Origin: Xylocopa sonorina
Lineage: Eukaryota > Arthropoda > Insecta > Hymenoptera > Apidae
Assembly: GCF_050948175.1 (NCBI RefSeq)
Contig: NW_027490130.1
Coordinates: 1,240,001 to 1,304,000 of the forward strand
Direction: 5' to 3'
Length of the DNA stretch: 64,000 bases
Below, one piece after another: positions 32,762 to 46,158 of the stretch. The translations under genes were made by a program, and so were the position numbers. The notes under the pieces are model-generated. The model was not told where the DNA came from, ran no database searches, and saw only the letters and a list, made by a program, of their open reading frames with translations. The stretch's first letter is position 1; every line of letters starts with the position of its first letter.

Positions 32762-35700
32762 GGTCATTCTCTTATTATCGCGAGTGTTTTCGCTGGTGTC
32801 GCGTCAGCCGAAATTGTCGGACCCGGTCTTAACGCGTTCCCGCGGACCGAATTACCGAAAAATAGGCTCGTGTCGTAAAGCCTCCGGAGCAACGGAAAAT
32901 AGTTTCGCCGGACGTGACATTCGATACGTAGACATCTGCAAACGCTATTTCCTTGCAAGGAAGTGTCGCATTTACATTCATTTGTATCGTAGACGAGGAA
33001 TGCATAACACTTCGCAATGAATATTATATCTTATTATGAAACATAGATATGAGATGCAATATCTCGTTTTAAGAAGCATTTGAACTCTATTGCTTCGATA
33101 CGTAGGCATCTGCAAACGCTATTTCCTTGCAAGGAAGTGTCGCATTTACATTCATTTGAAGCGTAGACGAGGAATGCATAACACTTCGCAATGAATATTA
33201 TATCTTACCATGAAACATAGAAATGAGATGCGATATCGCGTTTTAAGAAGCATTAGAAATCTATTGCTACGATACGTAGACATCTGCAAACGCTATTTCC
33301 TAGCAAGGAAGTGTCGCATTCACATTCATTTGAAGTGTAGACGAGGAATACATAACACTTCGCAAATCATGTTATATCTTACCATGAAACATAGAAATGA
33401 GATGCGATATCGCGTTTTAAGAATCATAAGAACTCTATTGCTACGATACGTAGACATCTGCAAACGCTATTTCCTTGCAAGGAAGTGTCGCATTTACATT
33501 CATTTGAAGTGTAGACGAGGAATACATAACACTTCGCAAATCATATTATATCTTACCATGAAACATAGAAATGAGATGCGATATCGCGTTTTAAGAAGCA
33601 TTAGAACTCTATTGCTACGATACCTAGACATCTTCAGACGCTATTTCCTAGCAAGGAAGTGTCGCATTTACATTCATTTGAAGTGTAGACGAGGAATACA
33701 TGACACTTCGCATATCATATTATATCTTACCATGAAACATAGAAATGATATGCGATATCGCGTTTTAAGAATCATAAGAACTCTATTGCTACGATACGGA
33801 GACATCTGCAAACGCTATTTCCTTGCAAGCAAGTGTCGCATTTACATTCATTTGAAGTGCAGACGAGGAATACATGACACTTCGCAAATCATATTATACC
33901 TTACCATGAAACATAGAAATGAGATGCAATATCGCGTTTTAAGAATCATAAGAACTCTATTGCTACGATACGTAGACATCTGCAAGCGCTATTTCCATGC
34001 AAGGAAGTGTCGCATTCACATTCATTTGAAGTGTAGACGAGGAATACATAACACTTCGCAAATCATATTATATCTTACCATGAAACATAGAAATGAGATG
34101 CGATATCGCGTTTTAAGAATCATAAGAACTCTATTGCTACGATACGTAGACATCTGCAAACGCTATTTCCTTGCAAGGAAGTGTCGCATTCACATTCATT
34201 TGAAGTGTAGACGAGGAATACATAACACTTCGCAAATCATGTTATATCTTACCATGAAACATAGAAATGAGATGCGATATCGCGTTTTAAGAATCATAAG
34301 AACTCTATTGCTACGATACGTAGACATCTGCAAACGCTATTTCCTTGCAAGGAAGTGTCGCATTTACATTCATTTGAATCGTAGACGAGGAATGCATAAC
34401 ACTTCGCAATGAATATTATATCTTATTATGAAACATAGATATGAGATGCAATATCTCGTTTTAAGAAGCATTTGAACTCTACTGCTTCGATACGTAGATA
34501 TGTGCAAACGCTATTTCCTTGCAAGGAAGTGTCGCATTTACATTCATTTGAAGTGTAGACGAGGAATACATAACACTTCGCAAATCATATTATATCTTAC
34601 CATGAAACATAGAAATGAGATGCGATATCGCGTTTTAAGAAGCATTAGACCTCTATTGCTACGATACCTAGACATCTTCAGACGCTATTTCCTAGCAAGG
34701 AAGTGTCGCATTTACATTCATTTGAAGTGTAGACGAGGAATACATGACACTTCGCATATCATATTATATCTTACCATGAAACATAGAAATGATATGCGAT
34801 ATCGCGTTTTAAGAATCATAAGAACTCTATTGCTACGATACGGAGACATCTGCAAACGCTATTTCCTTGCAAGCGAGTGTCGCATTTACATTCATTTGAA
34901 GTGCAGACGAGGAATACATGACACTTCGCAAATCATATTATACCTTACCATGAAACATAGAAATGAGATGCAATATCGCGTTTTAAGAATCATAAGAACT
35001 CTATTGCTACGATACGTAGACATCTGCAAGCGCTATTTCCATGCAAGGAAGTGTCGCATTCACATTCATTTGAAGTGTAGACGAGGAATACATAACACTT
35101 CGCAAATCATATTATATCTTACCATGAAACATAGAAATGAGATGCGATATCGCGTTTTAAGAATCATAAGAACTCTATTGCTACGATACGTAGACATCTG
35201 CAAGCGCTATTTCCATGCAAGGAAGTGTAGCATTCACATTCATTTGAAGTGTAGACGAGGAATACATAACACTTCGCAAATCATATTATATCTTACCATG
35301 AAACATAGAAATGAGATGCGATATCGCGTTTTAAGAATCATAAGAACTCTATTGCTACGATACGTAGACATCTGCAAACGCTATTTCCTTGCATGGAAGT
35401 GTCGCATTTACATTCATTTGAATCGTAGACGAGGAATGCATAACACTTCGCAATGAATATTATATCTTATTATGAAACATAGATATGAGATGCAATATCT
35501 CGTTTTAAGAAGCATTTGAACTCTATTGCTTCGATACGTAGGCATCTGCAAACGCTATTTCCTTGCAAGGAAGTGTCGCATTTACATTCATTTGAAGCGT
35601 AGACGAGGAATGCATAACACTTCGCAATGAATATTATATCTTACCATGAAACATAGAAATGAGATGCGATATCGCGTTTTAAGAAGCATTAGAACTCTAT

Positions 35701-36560
35701 TGCTACGATACCTAGACATCTTCAGACGCTATTTCCTAGCAAGGAAGTGTCGTATTTACATTCATTTGAAGTGTAGACGAGGAATACATGACACTTCGCA
35801 TATCATATTATATCTTACCATGAAACATAGAAATGAGATGCGATATCGCGTTTTAAGAATCATAAGAACTCTATTGCTACGATACGGAGACATCTGCATA
35901 CGCTATTTCCTTGCAAGCAAGTGTCGCACTTACATTCATTTGAAGTGCAGACGAGGAATACATGACACTTCGCAAATCATATCATACCTTACCATGAAAC
36001 ATAGATATGAGATGCAATATCTCGTTTTAAGAAGCATTTGAACTCTATTGCTTCGATACGTAGGCATCTGCAAACGCTATTTCCTTGCAAGGAAGTGTCG
36101 CATTTACATTCATTTGAAGCGTAGACGAGGAATGCATAACACTTCGCAATGAATATTATATCTTACCATGAAACATAGAAATGAGATGCGATATCGCGTT
36201 TTAAGAAGCATTAGAAATCTATTGCTACGATACGTAGACATCTGCAAACGCTATTTCCTAGCAAGGAAGTGTCGCATTCACATTCATTTGAAGTGTAGAC
36301 GAGGAATACATAACACTTCGCAAATCATGTTATATCTTACCATGAAACATAGAAATGAGATGCGATATCGCGTTTTAAGAATCATAAGAACTCTATTGCT
36401 ACGATACGTAGACATCTGCAAACGCTATTTCCTTGCAAGGAAGTGTCGCATTTACATTCATTTGAATCGTAGACGAGGAATGCATAACACTTCGCAATGA
36501 ATATTATATCTTATTATGAAACATAGATATGAGATGCAATATCTCGTTTTAAGAAGCATT

Positions 36561-39345
36561 TGAACTCTATTGCTTCGATACGTAGACATCTGCAAACGCT
36601 ATTTCCTTGCAAGGAAGTGTCGCATTTACATTCATTTGTATCGTAGACGAGGAATGCATAACACTTCGCAATGAATATTATATCTTATTATGAAACATAG
36701 ATATGAGATGCAATATCTCGTTTTAAGAAGCATTTGAACTCTATTGCTTCGATACGTAGGCATCTGCAAACGCTATTTCCTTGCAAGGAAGTGTCGCATT
36801 TACATTCATTTGAAGCGTAGACGAGGAATGCATAACACTTCGCAATGAATATTATATCTTACCATGAAACATAGAAATGAGATGCGATATCGCGTTTTAA
36901 GAAGCATTAGAAATCTATTGCTACGATACGTAGACATCTGCAAACGCTATTTCCTAGCAAGGAAGTGTCGCATTCACATTCATTTGAAGTGTAGACGAGG
37001 AATACATAACACTTCGCAAATCATGTTATATCTTACCATGAAACATAGAAATGAGATGCGATATCGCGTTTTAAGAATCATAAGAACTCTATTGCTACGA
37101 TACGTAGACATCTGCAAACGCTATTTCCTTGCAAGGAAGTGTCGCATTTACATTCATTTGTATCGTAGACGAGGAATGCATAACACTTCGCAATGAATAT
37201 TATATCTTATTATGAAACATAGATATGAGATGCAATATCTCGTTTTAAGAAGCATTTGAACTCTATTGCTTCGATACGTAGGCATCTGCAAACGCTATTT
37301 CCTTGCAAGGAAGTGTCGCATTTACATTCATTTGAAGCGTAGACGAGGAATGCATAACACTTCGCAATGAATATTATATCTTACCATGAAACATAGAAAT
37401 GAGATGCGATATCGCGTTTTATGAAGCATTAGAAATCTATTGCTACGATACGTAGACATCTGCAAACGCTATTTCCTAGCAAGGAAGTGTCGCATTCACA
37501 TTCATTTGAAGTGTAGACGAGGAATACATAACACTTCGCAAATCATGTTATATCTTACCATGAAACATAGAAATGAGATGCGATATCGCGTTTTAAGAAT
37601 CATAAGGAACTCTATTGCTACGATACGTAGACATCTGCAAACGCCATTTCCTAGCGAGGAAGTGTCGCATTCACATTCATTTGAAGTGTAGGCGAGGAAT
37701 ACATAACACTTCGCAAATCATGTTATATCTTACCATGAAACATAGAATTGAGATGCGATATCGCGTTTTAAGAATCATATGAACTCTATTGCTTCGATAC
37801 GTAGACATCTGCAAACGCTATTTCCTTGCAAGGAAGTGTCGCATTTACATTCATTTGAATCGTAGACCAGGAATGCATAACACTTCGTAATGAATATTAT
37901 ATCTTATCATGAAACATAGATATGAGATGCAATATCTCGTTTTAAGAAGCATTTGAACTCTATTGCTTCGATACGTAGATATGTGCAAACGCTATTTCCT
38001 TGCAAGGAAGTGTCGCATTTACATTCATTTGAAGTGTAGACGAGGAATACATAACACTTCGCAAATCATATTATATCTTACCATGAAACATAGAAATGAG
38101 ATGCGATATCGCGTTTTAAGAAGCATTAGAACTCTATTGCTACGATACCTAGACATCTTCAGACGCTATTTCCTAGCAAGGAAGTGTCGCATTTACATTC
38201 ATTTGAAGTGTAGACGAGGAATACATGACACTTCGCATATCATATTATATCTTACCATGAAACATAGAAATGATATGCGATATCGCGTTTTAAGAATCAT
38301 AAGAACTCTATTGCTACGATACGGAGACATCTGCAAACGCTATTTCCTTGCAAGCAAGTGTCGCATTTACATTCATTTGAAGTGCAGACGAGGAATACAT
38401 GACACTTCGCAAATCATATTATACCTTACCATGAAACATAGAAATGAGATGCAATATCGCGTTTTAAGAATCATAAGAACTCTATTGCTACGATACGTAG
38501 ACATCTGCAAGCGCTATTTCCATGCAAGGAAGTGTCGCATTCACATTCATTTGAAGTGTAGACAAGGAATACATAACACTTCGCAAATCATATTATATCT
38601 TACCATGAAACATAGAAATGAGATGCGATATCGCGTTTTAAGAATCATAAGAACTCTATTGCTACGATACGTAGACATCTGCAAACGCTATTTCCTTGCA
38701 AGGAAGTGTCGCATTCACATTCATTTGAAGTGTAGACGAGGAATACATAACACTTCGCAAATCATGTTATATCTTACCATGAAACATAGAAATGAGATGC
38801 GATATCGCGTTTTAAGAATCATAAGAACTCTATTGCTACGATACGTAGACATCTGCAAACGCTATTTCCTTGCAAGGAAGTGTCGCATTTACATTCATTT
38901 GAATCGTAGACGAGGAATGCATAACACTTCGCAATGAATATTATATCTTATTATGAAACATAGATATGAGATGCAATATCTCGTTTTAAGAAGCATTTGA
39001 ACTCTACTGCTTCGATACGTAGATATGTGCAAACGCTATTTCCTTGCAAGGGAGTGTCGCATTTACATTCATTTGAAGTGTAGACGAGGAATACATAACA
39101 CTTCGCAATGAATATTATATCTTATTATGAAACATAGAAATGAGATGCGATATCGCGTTTTAACAAGCATTAGAAATCTATTGCTACGATACGTAGACAT
39201 CTGCAAACGCTATTTCCTAGCAAGGAAGTGTCGCATTCACATTCATTTGAAGTGTAGGCGAGGAATACATAACACTTCGCAAATCATGTTATATCTTACC
39301 ATGAAACATAGAATTGAGATGCGATATCGCGTTTTAAGAATCATA
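36561..39345. repeat. 16-monomer HOR (2785 bp), copy 1
   Basis: Sixteen monomers plus one extra base repeat at an offset of 2785 bp. Tracers shared with copy 2: GTTTTATGAAGC (37419), CATAAGGAACTC (37603), GTAGGCGAGG (37689), GTAGACAAGG (38559), CAAGGGAGTG (39047) and TTTTAACAAGC (39161). Confidence 0.88.
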
Positions 39346-42206
39346 TGAACTCTATTGCTTCGATACGTAGACATCTGCAAACGCTATTTCCTTGCAAGGA
39401 AGTGTCGCATTTACATTCATTTGTATCGTAGACGAGGAATGCATAACACTTCGCAATGAATATTATATCTTATTATGAAACATAGATATGAGATGCAATA
39501 TCTCGTTTTAAGAAGCATTTGAACTCTATTGCTTCGATACGTAGGCATCTGCAAACGCTATTTCCTTGCAAGGAAGTGTCGCATTTACATTCATTTGAAG
39601 CGTAGACGAGGAATGCATAACACTTCGCAATGAATATTATATCTTACCATGAAACATAGAAATGAGATGCGATATCGCGTTTTAAGAAGCATTAGAAATC
39701 TATTGCTACGATACGTAGACATCTGCAAACGCTATTTCCTAGCAAGGAAGTGTCGCATTCACATTCATTTGAAGTGTAGACGAGGAATACATAACACTTC
39801 GCAAATCATGTTATATCTTACCATGAAACATAGAAATGAGATGCGATATCGCGTTTTAAGAATCATAAGAACTCTATTGCTACGATACGTAGACATCTGC
39901 AAACGCTATTTCCTTGCAAGGAAGTGTCGCATTTACATTCATTTGTATCGTAGACGAGGAATGCATAACACTTCGCAATGAATATTATATCTTATTATGA
40001 AACATAGATATGAGATGCAATATCTCGTTTTAAGAAGCATTTGAACTCTATTGCTTCGATACGTAGGCATCTGCAAACGCTATTTCCTTGCAAGGAAGTG
40101 TCGCATTTACATTCATTTGAAGCGTAGACGAGGAATGCATAACACTTCGCAATGAATATTATATCTTACCATGAAACATAGAAATGAGATGCGATATCGC
40201 GTTTTATGAAGCATTAGAAATCTATTGCTACGATACGTAGACATCTGCAAACGCTATTTCCTAGCAAGGAAGTGTCGCATTCACATTCATTTGAAGTGTA
40301 GACGAGGAATACATAACACTTCGCAAATCATGTTATATCTTACCATGAAACATAGAAATGAGATGCGATATCGCGTTTTAAGAATCATAAGGAACTCTAT
40401 TGCTACGATACGTAGACATCTGCAAACGCCATTTCCTAGCGAGGAAGTGTCGCATTCACATTCATTTGAAGTGTAGGCGAGGAATACATAACACTTCGCA
40501 AATCATGTTATATCTTACCATGAAACATAGAATTGAGATGCGATATCGCGTTTTAAGAATCATATGAACTCTATTGCTTCGATACGTAGACATCTGCAAA
40601 CGCTATTTCCTTGCAAGGAAGTGTCGCATTTACATTCATTTGAATCGTAGACCAGGAATGCATAACACTTCGTAATGAATATTATATCTTATCATGAAAC
40701 ATAGATATGAGATGCAATATCTCGTTTTAAGAAGCATTTGAACTCTATTGCTTCGATACGTAGATATGTGCAAACGCTATTTCCTTGCAAGGAAGTGTCG
40801 CATTTACATTCATTTGAAGTGTAGACGAGGAATACATAACACTTCGCAAATCATATTATATCTTACCATGAAACATAGAAATGAGATGCGATATCGCGTT
40901 TTAAGAAGCATTAGAACTCTATTGCTACGATACCTAGACATCTTCAGACGCTATTTCCTAGCAAGGAAGTGTCGCATTTACATTCATTTGAAGTGTAGAC
41001 GAGGAATACATGACACTTCGCATATCATATTATATCTTACCATGAAACATAGAAATGATATGCGATATCGCGTTTTAAGAATCATAAGAACTCTATTGCT
41101 ACGATACGGAGACATCTGCAAACGCTATTTCCTTGCAAGCAAGTGTCGCATTTACATTCATTTGAAGTGCAGACGAGGAATACATGACACTTCGCAAATC
41201 ATATTATACCTTACCATGAAACATAGAAATGAGATGCAATATCGCGTTTTAAGAATCATAAGAACTCTATTGCTACGATACGTAGACATCTGCAAGCGCT
41301 ATTTCCATGCAAGGAAGTGTCGCATTCACATTCATTTGAAGTGTAGACAAGGAATACATAACACTTCGCAAATCATATTATATCTTACCATGAAACATAG
41401 AAATGAGATGCGATATCGCGTTTTAAGAATCATAAGAACTCTATTGCTACGATACGTAGACATCTGCAAACGCTATTTCCTTGCAAGGAAGTGTCGCATT
41501 CACATTCATTTGAAGTGTAGACGAGGAATACATAACACTTCGCAAATCATGTTATATCTTACCATGAAACATAGAAATGAGATGCGATATCGCGTTTTAA
41601 GAATCATAAGAACTCTATTGCTACGATACGTAGACATCTGCAAACGCTATTTCCTTGCAAGGAAGTGTCGCATTTACATTCATTTGAATCGTAGACGAGG
41701 AATGCATAACACTTCGCAATGAATATTATATCTTATTATGAAACATAGATATGAGATGCAATATCTCGTTTTAAGAAGCATTTGAACTCTACTGCTTCGA
41801 TACGTAGATATGTGCAAACGCTATTTCCTTGCAAGGGAGTGTCGCATTTACATTCATTTGAAGTGTAGACGAGGAATACATAACACTTCGCAATGAATAT
41901 TATATCTTATTATGAAACATAGAAATGAGATGCGATATCGCGTTTTAACAAGCATTAGAAATCTATTGCTACGATACGTAGACATCTGCAAACGCTATTT
42001 CCTAGCAAGGAAGTGTCGCATTCACATTCATTTGAAGTGTAGGCGAGGAATACATAACACTTCGCAAATCATGTTATATCTTACCATGAAACATAGAATT
42101 GAGATGCGATATCGCGTTTTAAGAATCATATGAACTCTATTGCTTCGATACGTAGACATCTGCAAACGCTATTTCCTTGCAAGGAAGTGTCGCATTTACA
42201 TTCATT
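39346..42206. repeat. 16-monomer HOR (2785 bp), copy 2 plus 76 bp of the next
   Basis: Repeats copy 1 with all private variants, and the match carries on to about 42206 before switching from TTTGTATCG to TTTGAATCG. It is followed by class A copies joined in a new order. Confidence 0.85.
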
Positions 42207-44870
42207 TGAATCGTAGACCAGGAATGCATAACACTTCGTAATGAATATTATATCTTATCATGAAACATAGATATGAGATGCAATATCTCGTTTTAAGAAG
42301 CATTTGAACTCTATTGCTTCGATACGTAGATATGTGCAAACGCTATTTCCTTGCAAGGAAGTGTCGCATTTACATTCATTTGAAGTGTAGACGAGGAATA
42401 CATAACACTTCGCAAATCATATTATATCTTACCATGAAACATAGAAATGAGATGCGATATCGCGTTTTAAGAAGCATTAGAACTCTATTGCTACGATACC
42501 TAGACATCTTCAGACGCTATTTCCTAGCAAGGAAGTGTCGCATTTACATTCATTTGAAGTGTAGACGAGGAATACATGACACTTCGCATATCATATTATA
42601 TCTTACCATGAAACATAGAAATGATATGCGATATCGCGTTTTAAGAATCATAAGAACTCTATTGCTACGATACGGAGACATCTGCAAACGCTATTTCCTT
42701 GCAAGCAAGTGTCGCATTTACATTCATTTGAAGTGCAGACGAGGAATACATGACACTTCGCAAATCATATTATACCTTACCATGAAACATAGAAATGAGA
42801 TGCAATATCGCGTTTTAAGAATCATAAGAACTCTATTGCTACGATACGTAGACATCTGCAAACGCTATTTCCTAGCAAGGAAGTGTCGTATTTACATTCA
42901 TTTGAAGTGTAGACGAGGAATACATGACACTTCGCATATCATATTATATCTTACCATGAAACATAGAAATGAGATGCGATATCGCGTTTTAAGAATCATA
43001 AGAACTCTATTGCTACGATACGGAGACATCTGCAAACGCTATTTCCTTGCAAGCAAGTGTCGCACTTACATTCATTTGAAGTGCAGACGAGGAATACATG
43101 ACACTTCGCAAATCATATCATACCTTACCATGAAACATAGATATGAGATGCAATATCTCGTTTTAAGAAGCATTTGAACTCTATTGCTTCGATACGTAGG
43201 CATCTGCAAACGCTATTTCCTTGCAAGGAAGTGTCGCATTTACATTCATTTGAAGCGTAGACGAGGAATGCATAACACTTCGCAATGAATATTATATCTT
43301 ACCATGAAACATAGAAATGAGATGCGATATCGCGTTTTAAGAAGCATTAGAAATCTATTGCTACGATACGTAGACATCTGCAAACGCTATTTCCTAGCAA
43401 GGAAGTGTCGCATTCACATTCATTTGAAGTGTAGACGAGGAATACATAACACTTCGCAAATCATGTTATATCTTACCATGAAACATAGAAATGAGATGCG
43501 ATATCGCGTTTTAAGAATCATAAGAACTCTATTGCTACGATACGTAGACATCTGCAAACGCTATTTCCTTGCAAGGAAGTGTCGCATTTACATTCATTTG
43601 TATCGTAGACGAGGAATGCATAACACTTCGCAATGAATATTATATCTTATTATGAAACATAGATATGAGATGCAATATCTCGTTTTAAGAAGCATTTGAA
43701 CTCTATTGCTTCGATACGTAGGCATCTGCAAACGCTATTTCCTTGCAAGGAAGTGTCGCATTTACATTCATTTGAAGCGTAGACGAGGAATGCATAACAC
43801 TTCGCAATGAATATTATATCTTACCATGAAACATAGAAATGAGATGCGATATCGCGTTTTATGAAGCATTAGAACTCTATTGCTACGATACGTAGACATC
43901 TGCAAACGCTATTTCCTAGCAAGGAAGTGTCGCATTCACATTCATTTGAATCGTAGACGAGGAATGCATAACACTTCGCAATGAATATTATATCTTATTA
44001 TGAAACATAGATATGAGATGCAATATCTCGTTTTAAGAAGCATTTGAACTCTATTGCTACGATACGTAGACATCTGCAAACGCCATTTCCTAGCGAGGAA
44101 GTGTCGCATTCACATTCATTTGAAGTGTAGGCGAGGAATACATAACACTTCGCAAATCATGTTATATCTTACCATGAAACATAGAATTGAGATGCGATAT
44201 CGCGTTTTAAGAATCATATGAACTCTATTGCTTCGATACGTAGACATCTGCAAACGCTATTTCCTTGCAAGGAAGTGTCGCATTTACATTCATTTGAATC
44301 GTAGACCAGGAATGCATAACACTTCGTAATGAATATTATATCTTATCATGAAACATAGATATGAGATGCAATATCTCGTTTTAAGAAGCATTTGAACTCT
44401 ATTGCTTCGATACGTAGATATGTGCAAACGCTATTTCCTTGCAAGGAAGTGTCGCATTTACATTCATTTGAAGTGTAGACGAGGAATACATAACACTTCG
44501 CAAATCATATTATATCTTACCATGAAACATAGAAATGAGATGCGATATCGCGTTTTAAGAAGCATTAGAACTCTATTGCTACGATACCTAGACATCTTCA
44601 GACGCTATTTCCTAGCAAGGAAGTGTCGCATTTACATTCATTTGAAGTGTAGACGAGGAATACATGACACTTCGCATATCATATTATATCTTACCATGAA
44701 ACATAGAAATGATATGCGATATCGCGTTTTAAGAATCATAAGAACTCTATTGCTACGATACGGAGACATCTGCAAACGCTATTTCCTTGCAAGCAAGTGT
44801 CGCATTTACATTCATTTGAAGTGCAGACGAGGAATACATGACACTTCGCAAATCATATTATACCTTACCA

Positions 44871-45217
44871 TGAAACATAGAAATGAGATGCAATATCGCG
44901 TTTTAAGAATCATAAGAACTCTATTGCTACGATACGTAGACATCTGCAAGCGCTATTTCCATGCAAGGAAGTGTCGCATTCACATTCATTTGAAGTGTAG
45001 ACGAGGAATACATAACACTTCGCAAATCATATTATATCTTACCATGAAACATAGAAATGAGATGCGATATCGCGTTTTAAGAATCATAAGAACTCTATTG
45101 CTACGATACGTAGACATCTGAAACGCTATTTCCTTGCAAGGAAGTGTCGCATTTACATTCATTTGAATCGTAGACGAGGAATGCATAACACTTCGCAATG
45201 AATATTATATCTTATTA
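44871..45217. repeat. Satellite pair containing a 1-bp deletion
   Basis: At about 45120 ACATCTGAAACGC replaces ACATCTGCAAACGC, so one C is lost and a monomer is 173 bp. The loss closes the open frame at once. It is the only 1-bp deletion I noticed and supports the view that the frame is not maintained. Confidence 0.8.
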
Positions 45218-46158
45218 TGAAACATAGATATGAGATGCAATATCTCGTTTTAAGAAGCATTTGAACACTATTGCTTCGATACGTAGGCATCTGCAAACGC
45301 TATTTCCTTGCAAGGAAGTGTCGCATTTACATTCATTTGAAGCGTAGACGAGGAATGCATAACACTTCGCAATGAATATTATATCTTACCATGAAACATA
45401 GAAATGAGATGCGATATCGCGTTTTAAGAAGCATTAGAAATCTATTGCTACGATACGTAGACATCTGCAAACGCTATTTCCTTGCAAGGAAGTGTCGCAT
45501 TTACATTCATTTGAATCGTAGACGAGGAATGCATAACACTTCGCAATGAATATTATATCTTATTATGAAACATAGATATGAGATGCAATATCTCGTTTTA
45601 AGAAGCATTTGAACACTATTGCTTCGATACGTAGGCATCTGCAAACGCAATTTCCATGCAAGGAAGTGTCGCATTCACATTCATTTGAAGTGTAGACGAG
45701 GAATACATAACACTTCGCAAATCATGTTATATCTTACCATGAAACATAGAAATGAGATGCGATATCGCGTTTTAAGAATCATAAGAACTCTATTGCTACG
45801 ATACGTAGACATCTGCAAACGCTATTTCCTTGCAAGGAAGTGTCGCATTTACATTCATTTGAATCGTAGACGAGGAATGCATAACACTTCGCAATGAATA
45901 TTATATCTTATTATGAAACATAGATATGAGATGCAATATCTCGTTTTAAGAAGCATTTGAACTCTATTGCTTCGATACGTAGACATCTGCAAACGCTATT
46001 TCCTTGCAAGGAAGTGTCGCATTTACATTCATTTGAATCGTAGACCAGGAATGCATAACACTTCGTAATGAATATTATATCTTATCATGAAACATAGATA
46101 TGAGATGCAATATCTCGTTTTAAGAAGCATTTGAACTCTACTGCTTCGATACGTAGAG

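Larger units (their letters stand above)
23538..32919 (+). mobile_element. Full-length Ty3/Gypsy-type LTR retrotransposon
   Basis: A 9382-bp element: 1753-bp 5' LTR, primer binding site, gag, pol in the -1 frame, polypurine tract and 1753-bp 3' LTR. The order protease, RT, RNase H, integrase places it in Ty3/Gypsy, not Copia. The LTRs differ at one base I could find (A at 25166, G at 32795), so insertion is recent. Both main ORFs are intact, so the element may be active. No env-like ORF is present between integrase and the 3' LTR. There is no target-site duplication: TTAG lies before it and TTCG after. The flanking monomer halves do not match each other. Its LTR is longer than in many insect Gypsy elements and carries its own conserved ORF. 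Confidence 0.96.
31167..32919 (+). repeat. 3' LTR
   Basis: Copy of 23538-25290 at +7629 bp with one substitution found (G at 32795 against A at 25166). Its first 430 bases also encode the C-terminal tail of the pol frame. It ends GACGTGACA and the satellite resumes at 32920. Confidence 0.95.
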
